Below are positions 11,965 to 22,922 of a stretch of 64,000 nucleotides of DNA, one piece after another. This DNA comes from Euryodendron excelsum (taxonomy: Eukaryota; Streptophyta; Magnoliopsida; Ericales; Pentaphylacaceae): assembly GCA_033060915.1 (NCBI GenBank), contig CM065384.1, positions 38,537,001-38,601,000 on the forward strand, read 5' to 3'. How positions within the stretch are numbered: the first letter of the stretch is position 1; each line of letters opens with the position of its first letter. The notes beneath the pieces are model-generated. The model did no database searches and had not been told where the DNA came from. It saw only the letters and a program-made list of their open reading frames with translations. The translations under genes were made by a program, and so were the position numbers.

Positions 11965-11972
11965 TATTTATA
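11965..11972 (-). promoter_or_regulatory. TATA box of LTR C
   Basis: The minus strand reads TATAAATA followed by a CAGGCC context, matching the CTATAAATACAGAG context of A, B and D. Upstream on the minus strand (higher coordinates, about 11990-12040) the GGCGCC palindrome array of the other LTRs is largely replaced. A G-box-like GCCACGTGGC at about 12020 stands there instead. Confidence 0.6.
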
Positions 11973-13319
11973 GGCAAAATTTTGGACACTAGCGCCGGTA
12001 CTGTTCTACTAGCAGAATGCCACGTGGCACCCGTTGTACTGGCTAAATCCTGACGGTTGATCAAACTTTGGTTGATTTAATCAAAATCTGGGCACATGTA
12101 ACATACTGTCCATCACCGGGAGTGTTCGTTTAAACTTTGCCTCGATAATTGAGGCAACCGAGAAGGTTTCAAAAGAATTGGTTGCACCCACGGTGTTCTC
12201 CTAGGGTTTCTCGTGAACTTTCATATTTTTGAAAAGTGCAAATGGTATTCAGAAGTGTGAGATATCGTCTCAAAAAGTGTGCATAAAATGGCATCTCTGC
12301 GGAGCGTCTATGATACGCTCCGCAAGGGTTTGAAAGTAGCTGTTTTTGTGTCACATGATCGGGGCCTTTGGGAATTGACCTTACCGATCAGTCCATACCA
12401 ATGAAAATTACTCTGGAAATACTTTTGGGAATTTCCTAATTTATGCATTTCTCAAGTCATTTGACGGTTGTCGCGCCCAGATTATTTGCGCTCGAGGAAT
12501 ACACACACAAGGGGAAAAAATGCTGTACTCTCTCGTTAGAACTCACCCTCCTAGAAGAATGAGTGCGACTAAGTTTGAATTGAAAAATTGGTTTGAATAA
12601 AGGGCTTTTAAAGAAAATTTGGAGTCACCACCTAACTTGATTAAGGTGAGTTAGGTCACCTAAAAACTAAGCATAATCCAAAAACTACACTCAGGGTTTT
12701 GGAAAAGGTTTTTGAAAATATCACCTTAAGATAGGGTTTTTAGGAAAACAGGTTGTTTGGCAACCTTTGGAAAACATTTAGCCATTTTTAGAAAATAACT
12801 CCTTTTTGGTCTTTCGAAAACAGTGATCCTAGGTTCGGAGGTTGGTTACATATAGGGAAGACACACTAAGCCATCACCCTACCCCGCCCTTTCGGTACCT
12901 ACATGTCAATCTACCCTAAATTCACTTATGAGAGTCTTTAACTAACTATTGTTCAATCCTATACACTTTGAAAAATAATGTTTAAAAAGAAACTAACATG
13001 ATATGCAAGTGCAATAGAAGAGAGTTGATTTAGAAAAAGATTTGAAAAGAAGAATTTGATTTGATTTAATTTGAAAAGAAAGAGATAGAAGTTTGAATTT
13101 GCAAAAGAATGTTTTGGAAATGGAGATTTGGAAATAAAAATTTGGAATTGAAAATTTGAAAATAGATTAGAGATTTAAAAAAATTGTAGAATTTGATATT
13201 TGAAAAATGTTGTGGAATTTGAAATTTGAAAGAAGTTGTGACCGCACCCATGAGGGTTGCCTACATATCCTTTTAGAGGAATCAGGTCAATCGTAGTTCG
13301 GACAAGAGTCTGATTGAAA

Positions 13320-15010
13320 ATAGAATGTTTGATTTGAAAAAGGAGTTGAATTGGAATTTCAATTTGATTTGGACTTAGAATAGAATATTGAAGATTGGAA
13401 TTTAGAATTTTGAAATTGAAAAGGTTGAATTTTGATTTGGAAAGATAGAACTTGGAAGAAAGATTTAGACTTGTTTTGGAAAGATGAAGGTTTAGGAAAC
13501 CTAGACTTAGGAAAGATAGGATTTTAGGAAAGGACTTGAGATTAAAAAAGATTGCATTGGAATGTTGAATTTGGAAAGATCTTGGAAGATTTGGAAACTT
13601 GGAATTTAGGAAAGATTCAGATTAGAAAAGTTTCGAATTAAAAAAGCGTCATTTTAGGAAAGTTTTGGAATTAGGAAAGTTTCCGACTTAGGAAAGTTTT
13701 GAACTTGGAATGTTTTGAAATAGGGAAGTTTTGAAAATTGGAAAGTTTCGTTTTAAGAAAGGTTTTGAAATAGGAAAGTATTGAATTTAGAAATGTTTTG
13801 AATTAGGAAAGTTTAGTTTAAGAAAGGTTTAGAATTTGGAAAGTTTTAAGTTAAGAAAGTTTTGAATTAAGAAAGTTTTGAGTTTAGAAAGTTTTGGATT
13901 TAGAAAGATTTGAAATTTAGAAAGTTTAGGATTTAGAAAATTTTGAGAGTAGGAAAGGTTTGTGTTTAGGAAAGATTTGAAAACTTGGACTTGGAAAGTT
14001 AAGATTTGGAAAGGGGTAGAATTAGGAAAGGATTGAATTAGGAAAGATGTGGAAGTTAAGTTTTAAAATTTAGGAAGGATCTTTATGTTCAAGTTTTAGA
14101 AACTTAAGGCTTAGGAAAGGAGAAGTTTAAGAAGTAGTTGAATTAGGAAAGATTTGGATTAGGAAGGGATTGGATTTTGTTTTTAAAAGGGAAGGTTTGA
14201 TTTTGTTTCAAAAAACGGAGGATAGGATCTAGTTTCCTAAACGAAAAGATTGGATTAGGTTTCCTAAAGGGAAGATTGGATTTGAAAAGGGAAGTTTCTA
14301 GAAATCCTAGATTTGGAAAACTATAGTTTTGACGTAGAAAAGAGGTTTTTGGAAATGTGTATAGCTTTGATGTGAAAACAAGAGGTTTTGAAAACTTAGG
14401 TTTTAAGGCAAGTTTGAAAACCATGTTTTTGGGAAGAAAATTAGGGCTTCCTAATGGTTAGCTCTAGGGCTTGACTTGGGCTCTAAGGAAAGAGTTTTTG
14501 AAAAGTGCGTTTTTGGAAACGAAGGTTTTTAGAAGGGAATCCTAGAGAGGAGTTTTTGGAAAATGTGTTTTTTGGAAACAAGTTTTTGGAAGGAAATCCT
14601 AGAGAGGAGTTTCTAGAGGGAAGATTTTGGAAATAGAGTTTTTTAGAAAGATTTTTGGAAGGAGATTGTTGGAGAGAGTTTTTAGAAAAGTGAATTTAGG
14701 GAGTGTTTTTAGAAAGTGAATTTTGAGGAGAAAGAGTTTTTCGAAAGAGATCCTAGTGAGGAACTTTTTAGAAAGAGATTTTTAAGAAAGAGATTTAGGA
14801 AGAGGTTTTTCTAGGAAGGAAACCTAGGGAACGTTTTTGGAAAGTGGACCTTGAAGAAAGTGTTTTAGAAAGGGGTTTAAAAAGAGAAGTTTTAGAAAAT
14901 AGATTTTGGAGGAAGTTTTTAGAAAACAATTTTGGAAAGAGGAGTTTTAGGAAAGTATGTTGAACAAGAGATTTTTAGGAAGAGAGACTTTTGAAAAGGG
15001 AGTTTTTAGA
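13320..15010 (-). repeat. Purine-rich degenerate repeats in LTR B
   Basis: About 1.7 kb of loosely repeated GGAAAGTTTTGAATTAGG-like motifs, the reverse complement of the pyrimidine-rich tract of A and D. It contains no gene. Copy-to-copy similarity is low, so it looks like an old, repeatedly slipped simple array. Confidence 0.7.
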
Positions 15011-15903
15011 AGGTGTAAAAAAACATCTCACTTTCCTAAAGCAATTCTAACCATAAGAGGGCTAGAACCACTTTAGGAAAGCGGTTTTGAAAACGACAAG
15101 GGTTGAAAATATGGATCATGAAAGTCACTTTAAATATAACACTTTCCTAAAGCAATCCTAGACATGGAAAAGCTAGAATCACCCTAGGATTGTGATTTTG
15201 AAAACATGTTTTGAAAAAGAGATTTCGATGCAATTTTGAAAACAAGTTTGAAAACGATTTTAAAAACAACTTTGAAAATAATTTTTGGAAGAATACAAGA
15301 ATCATGATATGCACAATGCAAGTTTGGGGTTGTAAACATACAAGGTTAAGGCTTCACCACATAATCAAGGGGTTCGAACCCACGTGGTCTCCGGTTAGCC
15401 TACAGGAAAGCCCCCGACACGGTGACCCTTCGATAGTCTAATCCTACACATGGACCGGGAGTCCCCTTGTTTCAAGCATGCAAATAAAGGGGGGAGAAAA
15501 GAGATAGGAGATTAAAATAAAGAAAACCCAAGTAGGTTAGGAGAGAGAAGAGAGAGGGGGAGTGCAGAAATTTAAATAGAAAACATACCTTGTATCTTGT
15601 TTATTTTGCGCGCCTTGCTTTCTTTGGTCTTCGTTTCACTTCAGTCTTGATCTTTGAGGGCTCGTCTTTAATCTTCAAGGCTTCGATTTGCAGCTCTTCA
15701 AGTCTTCAAAGGAGGGTTGGAGGCTAGTGTATAAGTGTATGGAGATGTGTATGAGTGTATATGAGGTTAGAGTTTGTGTATGGTGGCTAGGGTTTGCAAA
15801 ACCTAAGGAGGCTAGGGTTTAGGGAGTGTTCGAGCTCTGTATATCGAATTATAGGATTTTTAAACTGAGTTTCCGGACCCCTTTCACGCTGGAAGAGGCT
15901 CTG

Positions 15904-16025
15904 TATTTATAGAGAGAGGAATGCACTAGCGCCTGTTGTAGTGGCGCCAGACCAAAAATTACACTGGCACCACTAAGAGTGGCGCCAGGCCATTTTTTGG
16001 CTTGGCGCCACTAGTAGTGGCGCCA
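15904..16025 (-). promoter_or_regulatory. LTR B promoter: GGCGCC palindrome array and TATA box
   Basis: The TATA box (TATAAATA on the minus strand) is at 15904-15911. Directly upstream on that strand is an array of GGCGCC-type inverted repeats. The outermost (16003-16025) is a perfect 11-bp inverted repeat, TGGCGCCACTA and its complement, around a single central base. Two further partial modules (near 15945 and 15965-15988) separate it from TATA. Spacers such as AAGCCAAAAAATGGCC are shared with LTR D. Confidence 0.7.
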
Positions 16026-16370
16026 GCCATTTAGGAAATGTTTAAGGTCGGCAAGCAACGTATCTTTGACTAGATTTGGGCGCCTGTACTAGTGATTACC
16101 AAGCAATTTTTAGCCTGGCTTCACTAGGAGTGACTCCGAAAAGTCCGGGAAGGAGTTTTGAAGGTTGGAAAAGAGCAGGAACACTTAAAATAGTGTCCCG
16201 GAGGTATTTGATTTGAAAAATGAGGATAGGATGTGTCGGAAGGGTTGACCGGGCCTTTAGGGGCAAAACGGTCAATCGGATCGGGAAGCTGCCGGGACAG
16301 ACTTGGATTGTCCTGGAAGAAGACTTGAGACTTGGAAACATTATTCAGAATGTTCCCAAAGGTTTCTGGT

Positions 16371-16750
16371 TTGATTCCCAGAGCCGGTGTGGTCGGAAAA
16401 GACGACCGGCCCACTAGGGGCAAAACGGTCATTTTGCACCGAGTTTGCCAGAACTGACTCTGAATGATCCGGATAGATAAAGAAAGGTTGAGAGTACTAT
16501 AAAAAGCATTCTCGGGAGTTTACCGGTTTGATACCCAGAGCCGGTGTCGTCGGAAAAGGAGACCGGCCCAACAGGGGCAAAACGGTCATTTTGTACCGAG
16601 TTGGTCGGAACTAACTCGGAATGATCCGGAAAGGTATAGGGAGGTTGAGAACAGTATAAAAAGCAGTCTTAGAAGGTTACCGGTTTGATACCCAGAGCCG
16701 ATGTGGTTCTTGGGGCGTTCGGATGCTTGGGGGCAAAATAGTTATCTTGA
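16371..16750 (-). repeat. 157-bp direct repeats in U3 of LTR B
   Basis: Three units start at 16371, 16528 and 16685, exactly 157 bp apart. Each begins TTGAT(A/T)CCCAGAGCCGG and contains GGGGCAAAA(C/T)(G)GT(C/T)A. The third is shorter and more diverged. Related single or double copies occur in A (about 1800-2040) and D (about 18640-18850). Confidence 0.8.
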
Positions 16751-17256
16751 CCGAAAAGTCTCGGAAAAGATCCAAGGGGCGGTTTGGTCATTTTTCACCG
16801 AAGTGGGCTAGCAAGCACTGGTGTTGACCTGGGTTTTGAGTGTTTCCGCCACTCTGACAGCAGTCGTCGTGACACAGGGGTTTGTTGGCAATTCCCTACA
16901 TCGACCTGTTTACGAGTATTTTCGCTACTCTGACGGTTGCGATGTTTGTGAGTATTTCCACTACTCTGACAGTTCGTGATCATTCCCAAGACTGCCTGAT
17001 CTCGAGAAGCTGCTAAAGGGGACTTAGCGCCTAAGAAGTCAACTTTCTCGGAAGGCGTGCCTAAACGGACATTTTTGCATTGGCAGGCTAGCAGGCGCCA
17101 AAGGTGGACCGTTCTACCATCTAAGGGACTTGGGTTCTCGTCTCGGTCGACAGGTTTAAAGGGACTTACCGTTTCGAAGAGATTTTTTTTAAAAACTCGC
17201 CGGACCGTTTCAAGGAATAAACTGTCTCGAGAAAGGGATTACAATTAGAAAAGGGT

Positions 17257-17510
17257 CTTATCGTCTTCAGAAAGACGTGCCTAATTTAGAACCGTCTCGA
17301 GGGATAAACTGTCTCGAGAGAAGGATTGGAAAGGGATCTTATCGTCTTCAAAAAGACGTGCCTGATTTGGAACCGTCTCGAGGAATAAACTGTCTCGAGA
17401 GAGGGATTGGAATTGAAAAGAGGTCTTATCGTCTTCGGAAAGACGTGCCTGGTTTGGAATAGATTTACCGTCTCGAGGAATCAACTGTCTCGAGAGAGGG
17501 GTTGGAATTG
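17257..17510 (-). repeat. 81-87-bp direct repeats in U3 of LTR B
   Basis: Three units start at 17257, 17338 and 17425 with the common start CTTATCGTCTTC. Each is followed by AGACGTGCCT and by CCGTCTCGAG / CTGTCTCGAGAG. They match the weaker repeats at 1037-1260 of LTR A in opposite orientation. Confidence 0.75.
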
Positions 17511-19204
17511 GAATTGGAAAAGACAATGTCCCTAAGGGCATTTTGGTCATTTTGCCTTTATTTGGGCCTGGTGGGCCCGCGAAGCTATGGACAGACGGGA
17601 TTTAGACCTAGAGAGTTGGTTTCGATTGGAATACGTCCATATTGACTTGAGTACAAGTCTGGATAGAGTGTAGACTACCGAGTGATAAAAAATGGGGTGC
17701 TTACAACAGTGCATTTTAATCAGGGAATTAGAGAAAAAGTCAATCTTGATAAATCGTCCGTGAGACGCTGCGGGGGTTGCCGAAAGTAGTAGTTTTCAAG
17801 CCACGCGATGAGGAGCTTCAGGAAGCGATCTATCTGATTGAGCTGTATCCCTCGAGACGTTATAACTAGGGAATTCCTTAGTTTATGCATTTCCCAAGTC
17901 ATTTAATGGTGCGTTATAACTAGGGAATTGGAGAAAAAGTCAATTGTGGCGGAGCGTCTGCAAGATGCTCCGGGAAAATTTCGTTGAGTCGAGGTGTTTA
18001 GCGCGGTAAGGTCCTTTTTAGGTTTAACAGGGATGTATGACAAGACCCACAGTTCAAAATTCTAGGACCGGGGTTGTTTCGGAACTCGTTCGAGTTGTCA
18101 AGGGCAAAATGGTCATTTTGGTCGGGTTTGATCGAAAATGGTCAGGAATGGATCAAAGTATTATCTTAAGCGTGTCGGGTCATTCAGGGATGATCCTGAG
18201 AAAGTTTTTCACTGTTCGGTGGGATTTGTGCGATACTGGGGTGTTTATGGGCAAAATGGTCATTTTGATTGGAGTTAACTGAAATAGGACTGAAATTGGA
18301 CAAAATGCCATACGGAGTACACCTAACTGCTTAGCAACACTTTGAAAAGGTGGACTTACCATTTTGAGAGATTTTGAACTTTCTCAAAACGTGCCTGGAG
18401 GCCCAAAGGGCAGGTTTGGTTATTAGGCCTCTATTGGGCCCTACAGGCTCGAGAAGCAGTTGACTGATTGGTGTAAGCATCCCATTTTTGCTCGCTCGGC
18501 AATCTTTAGCCCGACTGGGCTCACTTTCATACATCACATGCATATTTAGACTCTAACCCGATTTCTAAACTCCAATTTAGTCCACCAGTCGCTTTCCAGG
18601 CCTGTAAAACCCACTTGAAACTAAATGACCATTTTGCCCCTAGGCATCCGAGTGCCTTGGGAACCACACCGGCTCTGGGTATCGAACCGGTAACCTCTCG
18701 GGAATGCTTCTTATAGTATTCTTGGCCTTCCTTTATCTTTTCGTATCATTCCGAGTCAATTCCGGCAAACCTGGTGCAAAATGACTGTTTTACCCTTGGT
18801 GGGCCGGTCACCTTTTTCGACCACACCAGCTCTGGCTATCAAACCAGTAGCTTTTAGGAACATTCTAAATAATGTTTCCAAAACTTGAGTATTCTCCCAG
18901 GACATTCTGAGTTCGTCCCGGCAACTTTTCGTCCGGTTGACCGTTTTGCCCCTAGTGGCCCGGTCAACCCTTCTAACAAATCTTGTCATTATTTTTCAAG
19001 TCCTTTATCCCCGAGACATTATTCTAAGGGTTCCTATCCCTTTCCGGCTCTCCGGGTCATTCTCGACCCCTTCAATTCATCCCCGAACCTTCCGGAGTCA
19101 CTCCTAATGAAGCCAGGCTAGAAATTGTATGGTAGTCACTAGTACAGGCGCCCAAATCTTCTAAAAATTCGTTGCTTGCCGACCTTAAACATTTCCTAAA
19201 TGGC

Positions 19205-19342
19205 TGGCGCCACTACTAGTGGCGCCAAGCCAAAAAATGGCCTGACGCCACTCCTAGTGGCGCTAGTGTAATTTTTGGCTTGGCGCCAGTGTAATTTTTG
19301 GCCACTGCAACAGGCGCCAATGCATTCCTCTCTCTATAAATA
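19205..19342 (+). promoter_or_regulatory. LTR D promoter: GGCGCC palindrome array and TATA box
   Basis: A perfect 11-bp inverted repeat around one base (19205-19227, arms TGGCGCCACTA and complement) is followed by degenerate modules at about 19241-19263, 19281-19290 and 19312-19318. The TATA box (TATAAATA) lies at 19335-19342. The order and spacers match LTR B. After TATA the text CAGCGTGAAAGAGG-TCCGCAAACTC is also shared with A and B, as expected of the start of R. Confidence 0.7.
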
Positions 19343-21528
19343 CAGAGCATCTTTCAGCGTGAAAGAGGTCCGCAAACTCAGTTTGAAAATCCTAATTTTC
19401 GATACACAGAGCTTGTACACTCTCAAAACCCTAGCTTCCCTAGGTTTTTCCAAACCCTAGCCACCATACACCAAACCCCAGCCTCCTACACATCCCTATA
19501 CACTTATACACTAACCTCCAACCCTCCATTAAAGATTTGGATTGCTGCAACTCGAACCACTCAAAGACTAAGGCAAAGCTCTCGAAGACTGAAGTGAAGA
19601 CTGAAGAAAAAGCAAGAAAGCAAGGCGCGTAAAGCAAAGTGAAATAAACAAGACAAGGTAGGTTTTCTCTTTAAGTTTCTGCACTACTCCCCCTCTCTTC
19701 TCTCTCCTAACCCGCTTAGGTTTTCTCTATTTTAATCTCTTATCTTCTTCCCCCCTTTCTTTGCATAGTTGAAACAAGGGGATTCCTGGTCCATGTGTAG
19801 GATTAGACTATTAGAGAGTCACCATGTTGGGGGCTTTCTTTTAGTCTAACCAAGATCACGTGGGTTTGGCCCCCTTGATTATGTGGTGAACTCTTAACAT
19901 TGTATGTTCACAACCCCAAATTTGCATTGTGCATATCATGATTCTTGCATTCTTCCAAAAGTCGTTTTCAAAATCATTTTCAAACTTGTTTTCAAAATTG
20001 TATCAAAATCTTCTTTTTCAAAACTTGTTTTCCAAATTGTATCAAAATCTTCTTCTTCAAAACTTATTTTCAAAATCACAATCCTAGGGTGATTCTAGCC
20101 TTTCCATGGCTAGGGTTGCTTTAGGAAAGTACTATATTTAAAGTGACCGACATAGTCCATATTGTCAACTCCTTATTGTTTTCAAAATCACTTTTTTAAA
20201 GTGGTTCTAGCCTTCTTATGAATAGAATCGCTTTAGGAAAGTGAGACATTTTCATACTTTCCAAAAAAACTCTATTTTCAAAAGTCTCTTTTTCAACATA
20301 CTTTCCAAAAACTCTTCCTCCCAAAATTGTTTTCAAAAACTCTCTTCAAAAATCTATTTTTAAACTCCTTTCCAAAACACTCTCCTCAAAATTCCTTTTC
20401 TAAAAACACTCCCTAGGTTTCCTTCCTAGAAAATGCCTTCCTCAAAATTCACTTTCCTAAAAACTCTTTCCAAAAAACTTCTTCCAAAATCTCTTTCCAA
20501 AAGCTCTCTTTTTAAAATTCTTCCTTCTAAAAACTCCTCTCTAAGATTTCCTTCCAAAAACTTGTTTCCAAAAAACACAATTTTCAAAAATCCCTTTCCT
20601 TAGAGCCCAAGTCAAGCCCTAGACCCACAATTAGGAAACCCTAATTTTCTTTCCAAAAACATAGTTTTCAAACTTGCCTTAAAACCTATTGTTTTCTACA
20701 TTAAAACTATACATATTTCCAAAACCTATTTTCTACGTCAAAACTATAGTCTTCCAAATCTAGGGTTTCTAAAACTTCCCCTTCCAAATCTATGCTCAAT
20801 CAAATCTTCCCTTTAGAAAACCAAATCCAATCTTCCCGTTTAGGTTAATTCCACATCTTTTCTAAACTTTAACTCCCAAATCTAGATTTTCAAATCTTTC
20901 TAAAACTCAAACTTTGAATCTTCCAAAAATTCTAAAGCTTTCTAAATTCAGATCTTTCTAAAATTCTAAGCTTTCCAAATTCAAAACTTTCTTAAGTTAA
21001 AACTTTTCAAATTCTAAACCTTTTTTAAACTAAACTTTTCCTAATTCAAAACATTTCTAAATTCAACGCTTTGTTATTTCAAAAACTTTCTAAATTTGAA
21101 ACTTTCTTAAGTTAAAACTTTCCTAAATCAAAATTTTCCTAAAGTGAAACCTTTCCTTTTTCAAAACTTTCCTCATTCGAAACCTTTCCTAAACCAAAAC
21201 TTTCCTATTTTGAAACTTTCCTAATCCGAAAACTTTCCTATTTCAAAAACTTTCCTAAAATGACACTTTCCTAATTTGAAACTTTCTTAATTCGAACATT
21301 TCCTAAATCTAGTCTTTCCTAATCTTTCCAAGTCCAACGTTTGAGTCAAATCTTTTCTAAAATCCTTCCAAGTCAAGTCAAATCTTTCCTAAGTCTAGGT
21401 TTCCTAAAACCAAGTCTTTCAAAATCAATCTTTTTAAATCTTCCAATCAAAGTCCAAATTTCCTACTCTTCCAATTCCAATTTGAATTCCAACTTCAACT
21501 CTTTTCCAAATCAACTCTTCTATTTTCA

Positions 21529-21603
21529 ATCGAACTCTTGTCCGAAATACGACTAACCTGATTCCTCCAAAAGGATACGTAGGCAACCCTCATGAGTGCG
21601 GTC
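21529..21603 (+). repeat. Conserved LTR block (copy in LTR D)
   Basis: The block contains ACCTGATTCCTCCAAAAGG followed by ATACGTAGGCAACC. It recurs in A (4941-5019), reversed in B (13238-13318) and twice reversed in C (about 9075-9160 and 9497-9580). The sequence around it is strongly diverged, so the block stands out as the best conserved part of the LTR body. Confidence 0.75.
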
Positions 21604-22492
21604 TCCACATTTTTCAAATCTCAAATTCCACAACATTTTTCAAGTTTCTATTTCCACAAAATCTTTCCAAATCTCCAATCTATTTTCAAACTTCCAATTT
21701 CAAATTTCTATTTCCAAATCTCTATTTTCAATTTCCAAAACCTTCTTTCCAAATTCAAACTTCTATCTCTTTCTTTTCAAATCAAATCAATTTCTTTCCA
21801 AATCTATTTTTTAATTCTCTTTTCTTGCACTTGCATATCATGCATCATGTTAAATTTCTTTTTTTAACATTGTTTTCTAAAGTGGATAGGATTGAATAAT
21901 AGTTAGTTGAAGACTCTCATAGGTGAATCTAGGGTAGATTGACATGTAGGTATCAAAAGGGCGGGGTAGGGTGATGGCTTAGTGTGTATTCCCTGCATGT
22001 AACCAACCTCCGAACCTAGGATCACTGTTTTCAAAGACCAAAACGGAGTTATTTTAAAAAAAAAAAAAGCTAAATGTTTTCCAAAGGTTGCTACAAAACC
22101 TATTTTCTTAAAAACGCTCTCTTGAGGAGATATTTTCAAAATCTTTTTCAAAACCCTAAGTGTAGTTTTCGGATTATACTTAGTTTTTATAGGTGACCTA
22201 ACTCACCTTAATCAAGTTAGGTGGCGACTCCAAATTTTTCCTAAAAGCCCTTTATTTAAATCTATTTTCAATTCAAACCTAGTCGTACTCATTCTTCTAG
22301 AAAGGTGAGTTCTAACGAGAGAGTACAGTGTTTTTTCCGCTTGTGTGTGTATTCCTCGAGTGCGAAAAATCTGAGCGCGACAATTGGATAGGGGTTTGAA
22401 AGTTGATTTGGGCTTAAATGTGCTTACAGGGTTTTGAAAGGGAGTTTGGTTAGGTCGGAGATTGCCGAGCGGGCAAAAATGGGGTACTTACA

Positions 22493-22908
22493 ACTAGCTA
22501 TGCACCAAAATCAATGATTCGACACACAGAAGCATCCACGCACTACTAAGCTGGTCCCATACACATCCTTAAGATGGCCTGCTGCACTGTGCACCACGAC
22601 CACAATCAAAGGATCGAGCGCATATCCAAAGCTTGTTGAAGCAGCCACTCTAAAGAAGGTATCAAAGGGGTTCAAACAATAACCAAGTCCACTGATACCA
22701 TAAGATTTTAGCCCACATAGACTGGAAACTGCTAGCTCGGGCCACCAATCCATTCGTCATAAGATTGAATGGCACTCGCTCCACCGACAAATCGACAACC
22801 AACAATCTGAAGCAAACAACCCACTGAGAGAAGTCCACCATAAATGAAGAGAATGCTCACAAGGATAAGAGAAGCAACACCCAATTAATGCACACCAAGG
22901 ATGGTTAG
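22493..22908 (-). mobile_element. Internal remnant of a second LTR element
   Basis: GC-richer sequence between the end of LTR C and the tRNA-Met-type primer site. If the second element is read on the minus strand, this is its 5' leader. An 80-codon open frame is present on the minus strand but shows no family motif. The Ogre-like element seems to have inserted here, cutting off the rest. Confidence 0.45.
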
Positions 22909-22920
22909 TGCTCTGATACC
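22909..22920 (-). promoter_or_regulatory. Primer binding site, initiator tRNA-Met type
   Basis: The minus strand reads TGGTATCAGAGC, the standard site complementary to initiator tRNA-Met that is used by many plant Copia and some Ty3 elements. It sits two bases beyond the LTR end at 22923. Confidence 0.75.
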
Positions 22921-22922
22921 AA

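Larger units (their letters stand above)
12469..17705 (-). mobile_element. Solo LTR B, giant-LTR family
   Basis: A 5,237-bp LTR in minus orientation. The plus strand begins TGTCGCGCCC and ends GGGGTGCTTACA. Flanks are acggt (12464-12468) and acagt (17706-17710), a 5-bp duplication with one mismatch. It splits LTR C: the sequence CATTTCTCAAGTCATTT ending just left of it recurs in similar form within the C segment to its right. It has no primer site or internal domain. TATA box at 15904-15911; U3 with two sets of direct repeats (16371-16750 and 17257-17510); conserved block at about 13238-13318. Confidence 0.88.
18472..22382 (+). mobile_element. Solo LTR D, giant-LTR family, with perfect target duplication
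   Basis: A 3,911-bp LTR starts TGTAAGCATCCC and ends GAGCGCGACA. It is flanked by attgg on both sides (18467-18471 and 22383-22387), a perfect 5-bp target duplication. It is inserted in LTR C near that LTR's 5' end, and C resumes at 22383 and finishes at 22492. It is shorter than A and B because the U3 repeats are fewer. TATA box at 19335-19342; conserved block at about 21529-21603; no internal domain, so a solo LTR. Confidence 0.92.
8409..22492 (-). mobile_element. 5' LTR (C) of Ogre-like element, split by two solo LTRs
   Basis: Read on the minus strand the LTR starts TGTAAGTACCCCATTTTTG at 22492 and ends GGTGCGACA at 8409, next to the primer site. It is interrupted by solo LTR B (12469-17705) and solo LTR D (18472-22382). 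Its own segments are therefore 8409-12468, 17706-18471 and 22383-22492, about 4.94 kb in total, which matches the length of A. Continuity is supported by target duplications at both inserts. Its TATA box is at 11965-11972. It contains a 443-bp internal duplication (8978-9857) and a 30-bp minisatellite (10411-10557) not seen in the other copies. Confidence 0.8.

Noticed and set aside
14143..14424. A 93-codon minus-strand frame in LTR B
   Set aside because: It is the same low-complexity repeat read on the LTR sense strand; no domain, and not kept open in A or D.
831..17705. A single 17-kb inverted repeat or CRISPR-like or satellite structure
   Set aside because: The inverted similarity between 831-5667 and 12469-17705 is explained by two independent solo LTRs in opposite orientation, each with its own target duplication.
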